14,030 nt of DNA from Pirellulales bacterium (GCA_030607895.1 JAUWJC010000037.1:1-14030); one strand, 5' to 3'. Positions 1 to 6,390 are shown, counted from the first letter of the stretch. Notes: generated by a model not told the origin, from the letters alone. Numbers and translations are program-made.

Positions 1-107
1 CCCCGTTATAAAACGCCGCGACGGGTGGTGGCGCCCCGCTATTCGCAGTAAATCTTTTTTTTCCTGACCGCGCCCCCGGGTCGGGGTTTTATATCGACGA
101 CAGCGCG

Positions 108-842
108 TCAGAACGGTTGGTATTCGTCGAGCCACTTCAGCAGCCAGCCGCGGCGATACCCATCGCGGACGTGCCCGGCCTCACGCTTGTAGACCCGCAT
201 CTCGGCAATGTTCTCGCTGAGCACGGTGTTATTGGGCATTACGTCCCCTGGCCTTATCACGCCGGTGATCGATTGTTCCCATATCTCGTAGTTATTGCGA
301 ATGGTGCGGCGGCCTTCGATAACCAGGTTGCCGTTGGGCCGGATGTCGACCACGCGGCAGGCGATGCGGAATTTCATCGCGTCGCGGGTCTCCAAGTTGG
401 CTTCGGATTTCATCTTGTTGTCCCACTGGCCGGATATCTTCGGATCGCCCGCACTCTGGGGGTCCGGGTACATGGTCCAGTTCTTCAGCAGAACCCAATC
501 CTTGAGGATCGCTTCGAACGTGGCCTTCTTCTTCCGGTCGATCTCCCCCTCGCTGATCACCTGCGACTTCTCATCCACGATGATCGTGAGGATGTCGTTC
601 ACCTTGATTGGTTCGGGTTCGCTGGGTGCCTGGTATATCCAGGAGTGACTGGCCAGTTTCAGGGGCCGTCGCCTGGCCGGATTGCCGAACAGGCTGGAAC
701 TCTGCGCCCGCGCCTCTCCAGAGACTATGACCACAAGCACCAACACCGACAGTGTGGAAAAAAGGGACCAGGTCCCTTTTACGGTACTTTGGGTCGTTTT
801 GATAAATTGGAGATGCGCCCCTTTTCCAACCCGACAGTTCAT
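108..842 (-). CDS. flgH: Flagellar L-ring protein FlgH, signal peptide enlarged by a repeat insertion
   Basis: FlgH forms the outer-membrane L ring around the flagellar rod. The 244 aa product shows the family core: DILTIIVDE at residues 83-91, IRPNGNLVIEGRR at 167-179, GVIRPGDV near 194-201, NTVLSENIAEMRV at 205-217, and an ending GWLLKWLDEYQPF. The ATG overlaps the flgA stop (ATGA), and AAGGA at 850-854 lies 7 nt upstream, which supports this start. Residues about 7-29 are encoded by a degenerate copy of the AAAAAGGGACC palindrome (757-826). Without it the N-terminus would be MNCRVG joined to TLSVLVLVVIVSGEARAQ, an ordinary signal peptide with an ARA-Q cleavage site. No lipobox cysteine follows the hydrophobic stretch, although many FlgH proteins are lipoproteins. 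The next gene of the operon (flgI would be usual) is not seen in bases 1-107, which contain no ATG on this strand. Confidence 0.93.
   Translation of the reverse strand: MNCRVGKGAHLQFIKTTQSTVKGTWSLFSTLSVLVLVVIVSGEARAQSSSLFGNPARRRPLKLASHSWIYQAPSEPEPIKVNDILTIIVDEKSQVISEGEIDRKKKATFEAILKDWVLLKNWTMYPDPQSAGDPKISGQWDNKMKSEANLETRDAMKFRIACRVVDIRPNGNLVIEGRRTIRNNYEIWEQSITGVIRPGDVMPNNTVLSENIAEMRVYKREAGHVRDGYRRGWLLKWLDEYQPF
757..826 (-). repeat. AAAAAGGGACC nested palindrome, copy B (degenerate), inside flgH
   Basis: A roughly 69-70 bp relative of the element at 861-930, in the same orientation. From AAAAAGGG onward about three quarters of positions match (counted by eye). The end at 757-781 is well kept (GGGACCAGGTCCC), while the end near 810-826 is eroded (GGAGATGCGCCCC in place of GGACCTGGTCCC). 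It lies wholly in the flgH N-terminal coding sequence and keeps the frame. Erosion suggests it is older than copy A. Confidence 0.85.
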
Positions 843-1969
843 TGCCGTTTCCTTTCGCCAGAAAAAGGGACCTGGTCCCTTTTGCGGTACTTTGGGCCGT
901 TACGGCAAATTGGACCTGGTCCCTTTTTTGCTGGGGTTGTTCGCATCGAGCGCGCGTATACTTCCACTTCGTGAATCCCGCTGACCCGGGCAAGATACGT
1001 CTTGCGATCCAGCAACGACTCGACGTTAATCAGTTCACCCAAGCTGCCGTTTTCTTTTGCCCGGGCGTTGGTTCTCACCCTGATGCCGGTACTCCGGGCG
1101 TAGACGGTAACCACGTCACCCCGCCGGATCAGCAGGGGTGGCCGAACATGGTCTTGCCGGAGGACCTTTTCGGCGGGAATCGCCGACAGAACCTGTTGGC
1201 CGACCACCTGGTCAATCGACTGAAACGCCCCGACCTGCTCCTTGATCGGTACGTCTGTTGCCAGCCGCACGTCGGAGGCAAGTATCACCGCATCGCGTGC
1301 GAGTGACCGGGTCGTAATCACGACCGCTTGCGGCACCGTCACCTTGGCGCTGATCGCAAGATGAACGGGGCCATCGGGGGAATCGACCACGACCTCGAAC
1401 TGCTGGTCGCCAATCCAGCCGGGCGAGCCGCCGCCGACCGATATCCGAGTCCCGTTTGAGAGCAACTCAATCTGGCTCCGGTCCGGATCGACCTCGACGG
1501 GCCACAACCGCGAGTCCGACACCCGATTATTCAAGTACTGTACTATCGCCTCGCGGAGGCGTCGCCTGGTCCGTTCGGCCCTGGTAGGCGAGACGGACTT
1601 GCGCTTTGCCGTGACCTGCCGCGCGGGTGTACTGGGCGCGGTAATCTCAACCTGGCTAGAGCCGGAAAACCGGTGCCCAACAAGATTGATTCCACGCAGA
1701 AGGAGCAAGTCTTGGATCTCGCGCAGCCGGACAAACCGTCGCCGGCCGGGGGGCGGGGCGGGAAAAAGCTCGATCTGTTTCAACGACTCGGCTTGCCGGG
1801 CATCGGCAGCCGCGATCTCGGCTATATCACCCAGCATAACCAGCGGCCCGCAATCATCGCACCGCGAGCGCAAATGAATCTCCGCCCCAGACGCGAACCA
1901 CGGCCAAAATACCGCCAGGCCGACGGCCATCGCCACAAGTGCTCCTAATACGGGATGCCTGCACCGCAT
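839..1969 (-). CDS. flgA: Flagellar P-ring assembly chaperone FlgA, C-terminal tail made by a repeat
   Basis: FlgA is the periplasmic chaperone needed to assemble the FlgI P ring. The 376 aa product has a signal peptide (hydrophobic residues 8-25, cleavage near ASGAE), a long N-terminal region, and an SAF-like plus C-terminal FlgA domain at about 215-340: ITTRSLARDAVIL, VGQQVLSAIPAEKVL, IRRGDVVTVYARSTGIRV and a final GIHEVEVYAR. The domain ends at about residue 340. Residues about 348-370 (KKGPGPICRNG and onward) are a translation of the repeat at 861-930, after which the frame returns for GERKRQ and the stop. The stop overlaps the flgH start (ATGA), a translational-coupling arrangement that survived the insertion. 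At 376 aa it is longer than typical FlgA (about 220-350 aa). No strong Shine-Dalgarno precedes the ATG at 1969. Confidence 0.9.
   Translation of the reverse strand: MRCRHPVLGALVAMAVGLAVFWPWFASGAEIHLRSRCDDCGPLVMLGDIAEIAAADARQAESLKQIELFPAPPPGRRRFVRLREIQDLLLLRGINLVGHRFSGSSQVEITAPSTPARQVTAKRKSVSPTRAERTRRRLREAIVQYLNNRVSDSRLWPVEVDPDRSQIELLSNGTRISVGGGSPGWIGDQQFEVVVDSPDGPVHLAISAKVTVPQAVVITTRSLARDAVILASDVRLATDVPIKEQVGAFQSIDQVVGQQVLSAIPAEKVLRQDHVRPPLLIRRGDVVTVYARSTGIRVRTNARAKENGSLGELINVESLLDRKTYLARVSGIHEVEVYARSMRTTPAKKGPGPICRNGPKYRKRDQVPFSGERKRQ
861..930 (-). repeat. AAAAAGGGACC nested palindrome, copy A, in the 3' end of flgA
   Basis: A 69-70 bp element whose two ends are AAAAAGGGACCTGGTCCCTTTT (861-882, self-complementary core) and GGACCTGGTCCCTTTTTT (912-929). 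Read on the minus strand, its first 35 bases match the 75 bp copies at 4117 and 10171 with only 2-3 differences; the second half differs, so this is a subfamily sharing one half. It is 69 bp when counted 861-929 and keeps the flgA frame. Confidence 0.92.
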
Positions 1970-1978
1970 GTTTATCTT

Positions 1979-2194
1979 TCACTTAGCCGGTTGGCTGGGA
2001 ATTGTTAATTGTAAAGCCTCGACCAGTGGTTGCGGTTTTCCGGTTGTTGGCCCACTGCTCGGCAATACCGCGACCACTGGTCGCGGCTTTACAACGCTCT
2101 TGCCCGAGTCGTCGTTGGGCGCGGGCTCCACGGAGTCCACAAGCGCCGGGAGACCGGCATACAGCGAAAAGGAATAGAAAAGCTTTGAGGTCAT
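1979..2194 (-). CDS. Possible small protein between flgG and flgA (weak)
   Basis: A 71-codon frame starting MTSKLFYSFSLYAGLPALVD, with GGAG 7 nt upstream of the ATG and its stop 9 nt before the flgA ATG. The spacing fits an operon member. The N-terminus is moderately hydrophobic, which could be a weak signal peptide. The C-terminal 30 or so codons are the inverted-repeat element at 2011-2092, so only about 35 residues could be original. I recognise no family. It may be a decayed or non-coding spacer rather than a gene. Confidence 0.25.
   Translation of the reverse strand: MTSKLFYSFSLYAGLPALVDSVEPAPNDDSGKSVVKPRPVVAVLPSSGPTTGKPQPLVEALQLTIPSQPAK
2011..2092. repeat. Second palindrome family: GTAAAGCC...GGCTTTAC inverted repeat
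   Basis: Two 26 bp arms, 2011-2036 and 2067-2092, are inverted copies matching at 24 of 26 positions. They are separated by a 30 bp spacer. Each arm contains its own near-palindrome around GACCAGTGGT (right arm GCGACCACTGGTCGC). This is the same build as the AAAAAGGGACC elements but with unrelated sequence. It lies between flgG and flgA. Confidence 0.85.
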
Positions 2195-2207
2195 CTGGAT
2201 ACTCCGC

Positions 2208-2234
2208 ACTCTCAACTGTCAACTCTCAACTCTC
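2208..2234. repeat. Heptamer repeat directly after the flgG stop
   Basis: About four period-7 units of the GAGAGTT type (minus-strand reading GAGAGTTGAGAGTTGACAGT), beginning 3 nt after the flgG TGA. The same type occurs at 9791-9829 just after the permease stop. Confidence 0.8.
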
Positions 2235-2237
2235 GAT

Positions 2238-3041
2238 TCAGTACCTCTTCAGGTTCGCAACGATTTGCATGCAGTCGTCGCCTGCCTGGACGGCCTTGGA
2301 ATTGAGTTCGAACGCCCGTTGGGTGGTAATCAACTCGATTAGTTCGTTGACCGGCTCGACGTTGGAGTTTTCCAGCATTCCTTGTCGGAGCACTCCGCAG
2401 CCGTCTTGTCCGGGGTTACTCAACAGGGCGGTTCCGGAGGAGTTGGTTTCGTAGTAGAGGTTCTCACCCAGCTTGAGGAGTCCTTCCGGATTGATGAACT
2501 GGGCCAATTCGATCTGTCCGACCTGTGCCAACTGCACGTTGTTCGGCTGAAGGACCGACACGATACCCTGGGCGCTTATGACGATTTCTGTGGCGTCTCT
2601 TGGGATGGTGATCGGCGGTTCCAACAGCCGGCCGGTGTTTGCGGACCCCAGCACCAACTCGCCGTTGGCGTTTTTCGAGAGGTTCCCCGCCCGACAGTAT
2701 ATTATCATGCCCGTCGGGTCCACCACCTGCAGGAAGCCCTTGCCCTCGACGGCGATGTCCAACTGTCGGCCGGTTTGCTTGAAGGGGCCTTGCAGGAACT
2801 CGGTCTGGGTACTCATGATCCGGGTGCCGAGTCCAACCGCAACGCCGGTGGGCGTGTATTGCCCGGCCGTGTCTTCGGCGCCCGGCATCTTGTATTGACG
2901 GTAGAAGAGATCCTCGAAATTCGCCCGGGATCGCTTGAAGGCCACCGTCTCGACGTTCGCCAGGTTATTGGCGATCACGTCCAGCTTGGTCTCCAAGGCG
3001 ATCATTCCCGTGGCCGCCGTGTAGAGCGTTTGAATTCCCAT
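2238..3041 (-). CDS. flgG: Flagellar distal rod protein FlgG
   Basis: FlgG forms the distal rod, the drive shaft that crosses the P and L rings. The 267 aa product is full length (about 260 aa is usual). The N-terminal rod motif is LDVIANNLANVETVAFKR (residues 20-37). The stretch YRQYKMPGAEDTAGQYTPTG (47-66) matches the position of the FlgG-specific segment that makes the rod straight and separates FlgG from FlgF. The middle carries QGPFKQTGRQLDIAVEGKGF (84-103), and the C-terminal coiled-coil NVEPVNELIELITTQRAFE ends in ANLKRY. It follows flgF after 36 nt and precedes flgA. The start is set by MGIQTLYTAATGM, the usual beginning of the family. No clear Shine-Dalgarno is visible. Confidence 0.96.
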   Translation of the reverse strand: MGIQTLYTAATGMIALETKLDVIANNLANVETVAFKRSRANFEDLFYRQYKMPGAEDTAGQYTPTGVAVGLGTRIMSTQTEFLQGPFKQTGRQLDIAVEGKGFLQVVDPTGMIIYCRAGNLSKNANGELVLGSANTGRLLEPPITIPRDATEIVISAQGIVSVLQPNNVQLAQVGQIELAQFINPEGLLKLGENLYYETNSSGTALLSNPGQDGCGVLRQGMLENSNVEPVNELIELITTQRAFELNSKAVQAGDDCMQIVANLKRY

Positions 3042-3077
3042 GGTCTGAAATTCCGGTTAGGTTAATGCTTTATGTTT

Positions 3078-3833
3078 TTATTGCGTCTTCATCAACCGAT
3101 TGATTACGCCGCCGAGCATGTGGTCTTGGGTTTGTATCATTCGGGCGTTGGCTTCCAAGAGGCGCGAGGCGGTGATCAGATTGATCATTTCCACCGTTGG
3201 ATTTGCCGTGGACATCTCGAGGAATCCACCGGCAAGGTTCCGCTCGGCGGCGGGAATCGGATTGTGATCCGCCAGCGGTCGGAACAGGTTCTCGCCCATT
3301 TTGACCAGGTCACCCAGCGAGTCGGGCTTGACCAGGGCCAGGTTTTGCGACATACCGGGCTGCCGCATCGCACCGCTTTCGGTCAATTCCCAGGGACCGT
3401 TGGCCGGATCGGCAACGATCGGCTCGCCGGTATCGCTCAACACGGAGTAGCCTTGCGAGGTGACCAGTTCACCCCGGTTGGTCATGCGGAAATTTCCCGC
3501 CCGGGTTAGAATATCTTCGTCGTCCTTGCGAACCAAGAAGAAGCCCTCGCCTCGGATGGCCATGTCGGTGGGCACACCGGTCCGCTTCATTGGGCCCTCG
3601 GAGAAATCGGTCTTCGTTTGATGGACAATGGTGCCGCCGCCGATGTCGTTGATCGAGCCGGCCCCAGCCACGGCCTTGCCCTGCTTGATCGCCTCGGCAT
3701 CTCGGGCCTGAAAAACGGCCAGCTCCCGCTTGAAACCCACCGTGGTGGCGTTGGCCAGGTTGTTGGCCGTAATCTGCAGCAGCCTGTTTTGGGCCTGAAC
3801 CCCGTCAGCCGAAACGTACAAACCGTAGGGCAT
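3078..3833 (-). CDS. flgF: Flagellar proximal rod protein FlgF
   Basis: A rod protein of the FlgF/FlgG family, 251 aa. It has the N-terminal motif LQITANNLANATTVGFKR (19-36), the middle EGPMKRTGVPTDMAIRGEGF (79-98) and the C-terminal helix NPTVEMINLITASRLLEAN. It lacks the extra FlgG-specific segment, and it lies just before flgG, both of which point to FlgF; some annotations would give only 'flagellar hook-basal body protein'. The ATG is directly abutted by four heptamer repeats (3834-3861), so no Shine-Dalgarno is present in the usual position. Translation may start on a leaderless or otherwise unusual transcript, or expression may be altered. Confidence 0.92.
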   Translation of the reverse strand: MPYGLYVSADGVQAQNRLLQITANNLANATTVGFKRELAVFQARDAEAIKQGKAVAGAGSINDIGGGTIVHQTKTDFSEGPMKRTGVPTDMAIRGEGFFLVRKDDEDILTRAGNFRMTNRGELVTSQGYSVLSDTGEPIVADPANGPWELTESGAMRQPGMSQNLALVKPDSLGDLVKMGENLFRPLADHNPIPAAERNLAGGFLEMSTANPTVEMINLITASRLLEANARMIQTQDHMLGGVINRLMKTQ

Positions 3834-3861
3834 GATTAGTGGTCAGTGGTTAGTGGTCAGT
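3834..3861. repeat. Four heptamers abutting the flgF start codon
   Basis: Exactly four units on the plus strand: GATTAGT, GGTCAGT, GGTTAGT, GGTCAGT. The first base follows immediately on the flgF ATG complement, so the repeat occupies the whole 28 nt upstream of flgF. Same type as the arrays at 5100-5197 and 5239-5332. Confidence 0.9.
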
Positions 3862-3880
3862 GCCGCTTGCGGCTTCGCAA
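3862..3880 (-). repeat. GCGAAGCCGCAAGCGGC dispersed motif, copy 1
   Basis: Minus-strand reading TTGCGAAGCCGCAAGCGGC. It contains the short hairpin GCCGC-AA-GCGGC. It is joined directly to the heptamers at 3834-3861. Other copies are at 6252-6270 and 9835-9851. Confidence 0.75.
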
Positions 3881-4116
3881 CCGTGCGGGCATGGAACCCC
3901 GGCGGCCTCGTCGTCTTAGCAAGCAGCGTGCCAGATCGAGGCGTCTGGGTTGGGCGGCTGCGTGGCGGTGCGGGCAAGTTATGTCCACGTAAGAACTTAT
4001 GTGCCCTGAAATCGCCGCGAGAATGAAGAAGGGAAAGACCGGCCGCATCAGCCGGCAACAGGCAGAACTCGCCGGTTCGGCCGAGTCGACCTGTAAAACC
4101 GGCCGATTGGCGAGTC
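3881..4116. other. Intergenic stretch between hemC and flgF with no supported gene
   Basis: The minus-strand frame of hemC, if the 75 bp repeat at 4117-4191 is removed, stays open through this stretch to a TGA at 3857. That hypothetical tail includes a hydrophobic run (VFPFFILAAISG) but is otherwise Arg- and Pro-rich and unlike any HemC C-terminus, and it runs into repeat DNA. I see no promoter, terminator or RNA gene that I can support. Confidence 0.5.
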
Positions 4117-4191
4117 GAAAAAGGGACCAGGTTTAATTTGCCGGAACGGCCCGGAGGGTACTTCGCACAAATTAAACCTGGTCCCTTTTTC
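4117..4191 (+). repeat. AAAAAGGGACC nested palindrome, 75 bp copy C1, overlapping the hemC 3' end
   Basis: Arms GAAAAAGGGACCAGG... (from 4117) and ...CCTGGTCCCTTTTTC (to 4191) are inverted copies of about 24 bp (AAATTAAACCTGG inside), with a central part of about 25 bp. It differs from the reverse complement of 10171-10245 at 4 of 75 positions. Pairing may extend outward into CGAGTC on the left and GGCTCG on the right. It supplies the hemC stop codon TAA from its GGTTTAATTT segment. Confidence 0.95.
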
Positions 4192-5095
4192 GGCTCGCCC
4201 GAATCAACTCGGCCGCTCCCCGAGCAATCAACTTCTCGGCAACCTGCCGACCGAGCATCTCTGCATCGTCTGGATTGCCCGTAAGCACGGTTTCGATTCG
4301 TTCGCGTCCGTCGAGCGCGAGCACCCGGCCGGTGAGTGTCAATTGGCGGCCTTCGATCCGGCCCCAAGCGGCCACGGGCGCCAGGCATCCACCCTGTAAT
4401 TCGGCCAACATGGTCCGTTCGGCCAGTACGGCCGCATGGCTGGGGGCGTGATCGAGCACGGCCAGGGCAGACCGGGTTGAGTGGTCGTCGCGGCGTGTTT
4501 CCAGACCCAATGCACCTTGCCCAACTGCCGGAAGGACGATCGACGTGGGGAGCAACTGGGTAATACGTTGGGCCAACCCCAACCGGCGCAGACCGGCCTC
4601 GGCAAGCACCAAGGCGTCGTAGTCGCCCCGGGCGAGTTTCTCGAGCCGGGTGTCTACGTTGCCCCGGATGTCTCGAATCCGCAAGTCGGTTCTGACATGC
4701 AATAGCTGCGCCCGCCGACGCGGACTGCCCGTCCCCACTACCGCCCCGTCGGGCAAATCGTCCAACGAGCCACGGTGGGAACACACCAGCGCGTCGCCAA
4801 CCGGACCCCGCCGGGGCACCGCCGCCAGGCACAGGCCCGCCACCGGCTCGGTCGGCAGGTCTTTCAGACTGTGTACGGCCAGATCGATCCGCTCCTCGAG
4901 CAGAGCGGCTTGTATCTCTTTGGTGAAGACCCCTTGGCTTCCAACATCGGCTATCGGGTCCCGCGCGTGCCGGTCGCCGCTGGTGGTGATGGGGACCAAC
5001 CGCACCTCGACACCCGCCTCCTCCAACCGCGCGGCCACCCATTCAGCTTGCCATTTGGCCAGCGCACTGGCTCGCGTTCCGAGTCGAATTTGCAT
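4172..5095 (-). CDS. hemC: Porphobilinogen deaminase (hydroxymethylbilane synthase) HemC
   Basis: Cytosolic enzyme of tetrapyrrole synthesis: it joins four porphobilinogen molecules into hydroxymethylbilane. The 307 aa product is full length. Motifs in order: IRLGTRASALAKWQ (3-16), AVHSLKDLPT (73-82) with the catalytic Asp79, VGTGSPRRRAQL (120-131), IRGNVDTRLEKL (143-154), LPAVGQGALGLET (188-200), and LQGGCLAP (233-240) with Cys237, the expected attachment point of the dipyrromethane cofactor. The last residues, KRDQV, and the stop are encoded by the repeat at 4117-4191, which replaced the native end a few residues after the last conserved helix (KLIARGAAELI). Activity is probably kept. The start codon lies 4 nt from an array of 14 heptamers, and no Shine-Dalgarno is seen. 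It is co-directional with the DUF502 gene and the flagellar genes. Confidence 0.95.
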   Translation of the reverse strand: MQIRLGTRASALAKWQAEWVAARLEEAGVEVRLVPITTSGDRHARDPIADVGSQGVFTKEIQAALLEERIDLAVHSLKDLPTEPVAGLCLAAVPRRGPVGDALVCSHRGSLDDLPDGAVVGTGSPRRRAQLLHVRTDLRIRDIRGNVDTRLEKLARGDYDALVLAEAGLRRLGLAQRITQLLPTSIVLPAVGQGALGLETRRDDHSTRSALAVLDHAPSHAAVLAERTMLAELQGGCLAPVAAWGRIEGRQLTLTGRVLALDGRERIETVLTGNPDDAEMLGRQVAEKLIARGAAELIRASRKRDQV

Positions 5096-5099
5096 GAGA

Positions 5100-5197
5100 G
5101 GTCAGTTGTCAGTTGTCAGTGGTCAGTTGTCAGTGGTCAGTTGTCAGTGGTCAGTAATCAGTGGTCAGTTGTCAGTTGTCAGTAATCAGTTGTCAGT
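5100..5197. repeat. Fourteen-unit heptamer array upstream of hemC
   Basis: Fourteen uninterrupted 7 bp units of the form NNTCAGT on the plus strand, with first two bases GG, TG or AA. It starts 4 nt upstream of the hemC ATG. With the inverted array at 5239-5332 it brackets a non-repeated stretch of about 40 bp (5198-5238). Confidence 0.97.
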
Positions 5198-5238
5198 TAT
5201 TGCCCCGCATATGTACAGTCAAGAACAGAAAGCTACCC

Positions 5239-5332
5239 ACTGACCACTACCCACTGATCACTGACCACTACTCACTGATTACTGATCACTGACAACTGAT
5301 CACTGACCACTACTCACTGACCACTAATCACT
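5239..5332. repeat. Thirteen-unit inverted heptamer array at the 3' end of the DUF502 gene
   Basis: Thirteen units of the form ACTGANN or ACTANNN, plus a final ACT. This is the reverse complement of the type at 5100-5197. It runs into the DUF502 gene and encodes that gene's last residues (VISGQ) and stop codon. The two facing arrays could pair imperfectly into a hairpin or cruciform with arms of about 95 bp. Confidence 0.95.
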
Positions 5333-6228
5333 TCCTCGACGGCCGACTTCTCGTCGAGCATGTGCTGCAACTGCTGCGGCGGAATGACCACACCGCAACT
5401 AACAACGAACTGAAACGCCTGATCGATAGTTATGTTCAGGTCGATGGTTTCGCTTTTCAGCACTGTAACCGTGTAGCCGGTTACGGGCATTGGAGAGGTG
5501 GGAATCAATACCGACAAGACGTCCTGGTTGGCCGCCGAGCGGATATCGAGCATGCTCTCGCCGGTGACCATGCCCAAGGACCAGATTCCTTTGCGAGGAT
5601 ACTCGACCGCCACTACCCGCGTGTATTCGATCTCACGAGGGCTGAACATAAAGTCGCTGACCTGCTTGACGGACGAATAGACGTTTCGAATCAGCGGAAG
5701 CTGGTGAACTCCCCGTTCGAAGAGATTCCAGAAGAACCGCCCGATGCCCGCCGCCATGAACTTGCCCAGCAAGTACAGCACGAGCACAAAAACCGCCAGG
5801 AAGGATGGTATCACCAGGTACGGCCGCAAATACCGCAACTCCACATAGCGTCGATAAACCGCCTTGCCCGTCTGTGGAAGCGGCTCGTTGCCCTGGTTCT
5901 TCCGTACCAGATTGTACACTTCCAGCGGCACGTAGGTGTCATTGTCGAGTCGATAGAAAACGCGGTCATCGACCGTGGCCGTTCGGGTAGACGGATCGGG
6001 GTCGTGCATGTTCTCGCGCACATCGGCCACGGCCCAAGCGAGCGCGTCGCGAGTTCCAGCCGTTACCGGTTTAAGCACGTAATGATGGACCGTGCCTCCA
6101 ACCCAAAGGAAAATGACGATTGTCAGAAGCGGGGGCACTACCACGCCTAGTCCGCGCAGCACCGCGCTACGAAACGGGTGGGCGTGCCGTTTGTCCTTCT
6201 TGCCGAGATTCTTGACCATGGTGGGCAT
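5314..6228 (-). CDS. DUF502 family integral membrane protein
   Basis: A 304 aa protein of the DUF502 (COV-like) family, biochemical role unknown. Two membrane segments are visible, about residues 24-45 (LRGLGVVVPPLLTIVIFLWVGG) and 137-160 (YLVIPSFLAVFVLVLYLLGKFM). The family signature follows: VVAVEYPRKGIWSLGMVTGE (205-224), VLIPTSPMPVTGYTV (240-254), and TIDQAFQFVVSCGVVIPP (267-284). An insert of about 65 residues between the two segments (DVRENMHDP... to QTGKAVYRR) is probably outside the membrane. The C-terminal five residues and the TGA come from the heptamer array at 5239-5332. The chosen ATG and one three codons later (6219) are both possible; neither has a clear ribosome binding site. 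It is the first minus-strand gene of the hemC and flagellar series, 218 bp upstream of hemC. Confidence 0.9.
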   Translation of the reverse strand: MPTMVKNLGKKDKRHAHPFRSAVLRGLGVVVPPLLTIVIFLWVGGTVHHYVLKPVTAGTRDALAWAVADVRENMHDPDPSTRTATVDDRVFYRLDNDTYVPLEVYNLVRKNQGNEPLPQTGKAVYRRYVELRYLRPYLVIPSFLAVFVLVLYLLGKFMAAGIGRFFWNLFERGVHQLPLIRNVYSSVKQVSDFMFSPREIEYTRVVAVEYPRKGIWSLGMVTGESMLDIRSAANQDVLSVLIPTSPMPVTGYTVTVLKSETIDLNITIDQAFQFVVSCGVVIPPQQLQHMLDEKSAVEEVISGQ

Positions 6229-6251
6229 ACTGGTATTTTCTAAACGGTGAG

Positions 6252-6270
6252 TTGCGAAGCCGCAAGCGGC
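6252..6270 (+). repeat. GCGAAGCCGCAAGCGGC dispersed motif, copy 2
   Basis: Plus-strand TTGCGAAGCCGCAAGCGGC, identical over 19 bp to the minus-strand reading of 3862-3880. It lies 11 bp before the palindrome at 6282. Confidence 0.75.
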
Positions 6271-6281
6271 TTCTTTAACCT

Positions 6282-6353
6282 GGTTCCCAAGCTCTGCTTG
6301 GGAACCCGCTATTCTCCAGCAGTACGGTGCGGTCCCAAGCAGAGCTTGGGACC
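6282..6353. repeat. Third palindrome family: GGTTCCCAAGC...GCTTGGGACC
   Basis: Two self-complementary arms, 6282-6306 (GGTTCCCAAGC TCT GCTTGGGAACC) and 6331-6353 (GGTCCCAAGC AGA GCTTGGGACC), in inverted orientation around a 24 bp spacer; 72 bp in total. Same nested-palindrome plan as the elements at 861, 2011 and 4117 but of different sequence. It lies between comF and the DUF502 gene. Confidence 0.9.
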
Positions 6354-6390
6354 GAGTGTATAACTGGCCAACAACTTACAAAACGGACAT

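Noticed and set aside
70..100. Terminator-like hairpin CCCCGGGTCGGGG near the window start
   Set aside because: The stem is only about 5 bp. A short T-run follows on the plus strand, where no gene ends, and none follows on the minus strand after flgH.
834..842. Cys3 of FlgH as a lipobox cysteine
   Set aside because: It lies before the hydrophobic stretch, not after it, so it cannot be a lipoprotein cleavage site.
117..974. A 285-codon plus-strand open frame opposite flgH
   Set aside because: It is antisense to flgH, whose own frame has clear FlgH motifs; this one has none and reads through two repeat copies.
3843..5042. A 399-codon minus-strand open frame overlapping hemC
   Set aside because: It is a different frame over hemC. 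Its product is Arg/Gly/Pro-rich with no family motif, whereas the hemC frame shows every porphobilinogen deaminase motif.
5100..5332. CRISPR array
   Set aside because: The repeat unit is 7 bp with no unique spacers and no cas genes nearby.
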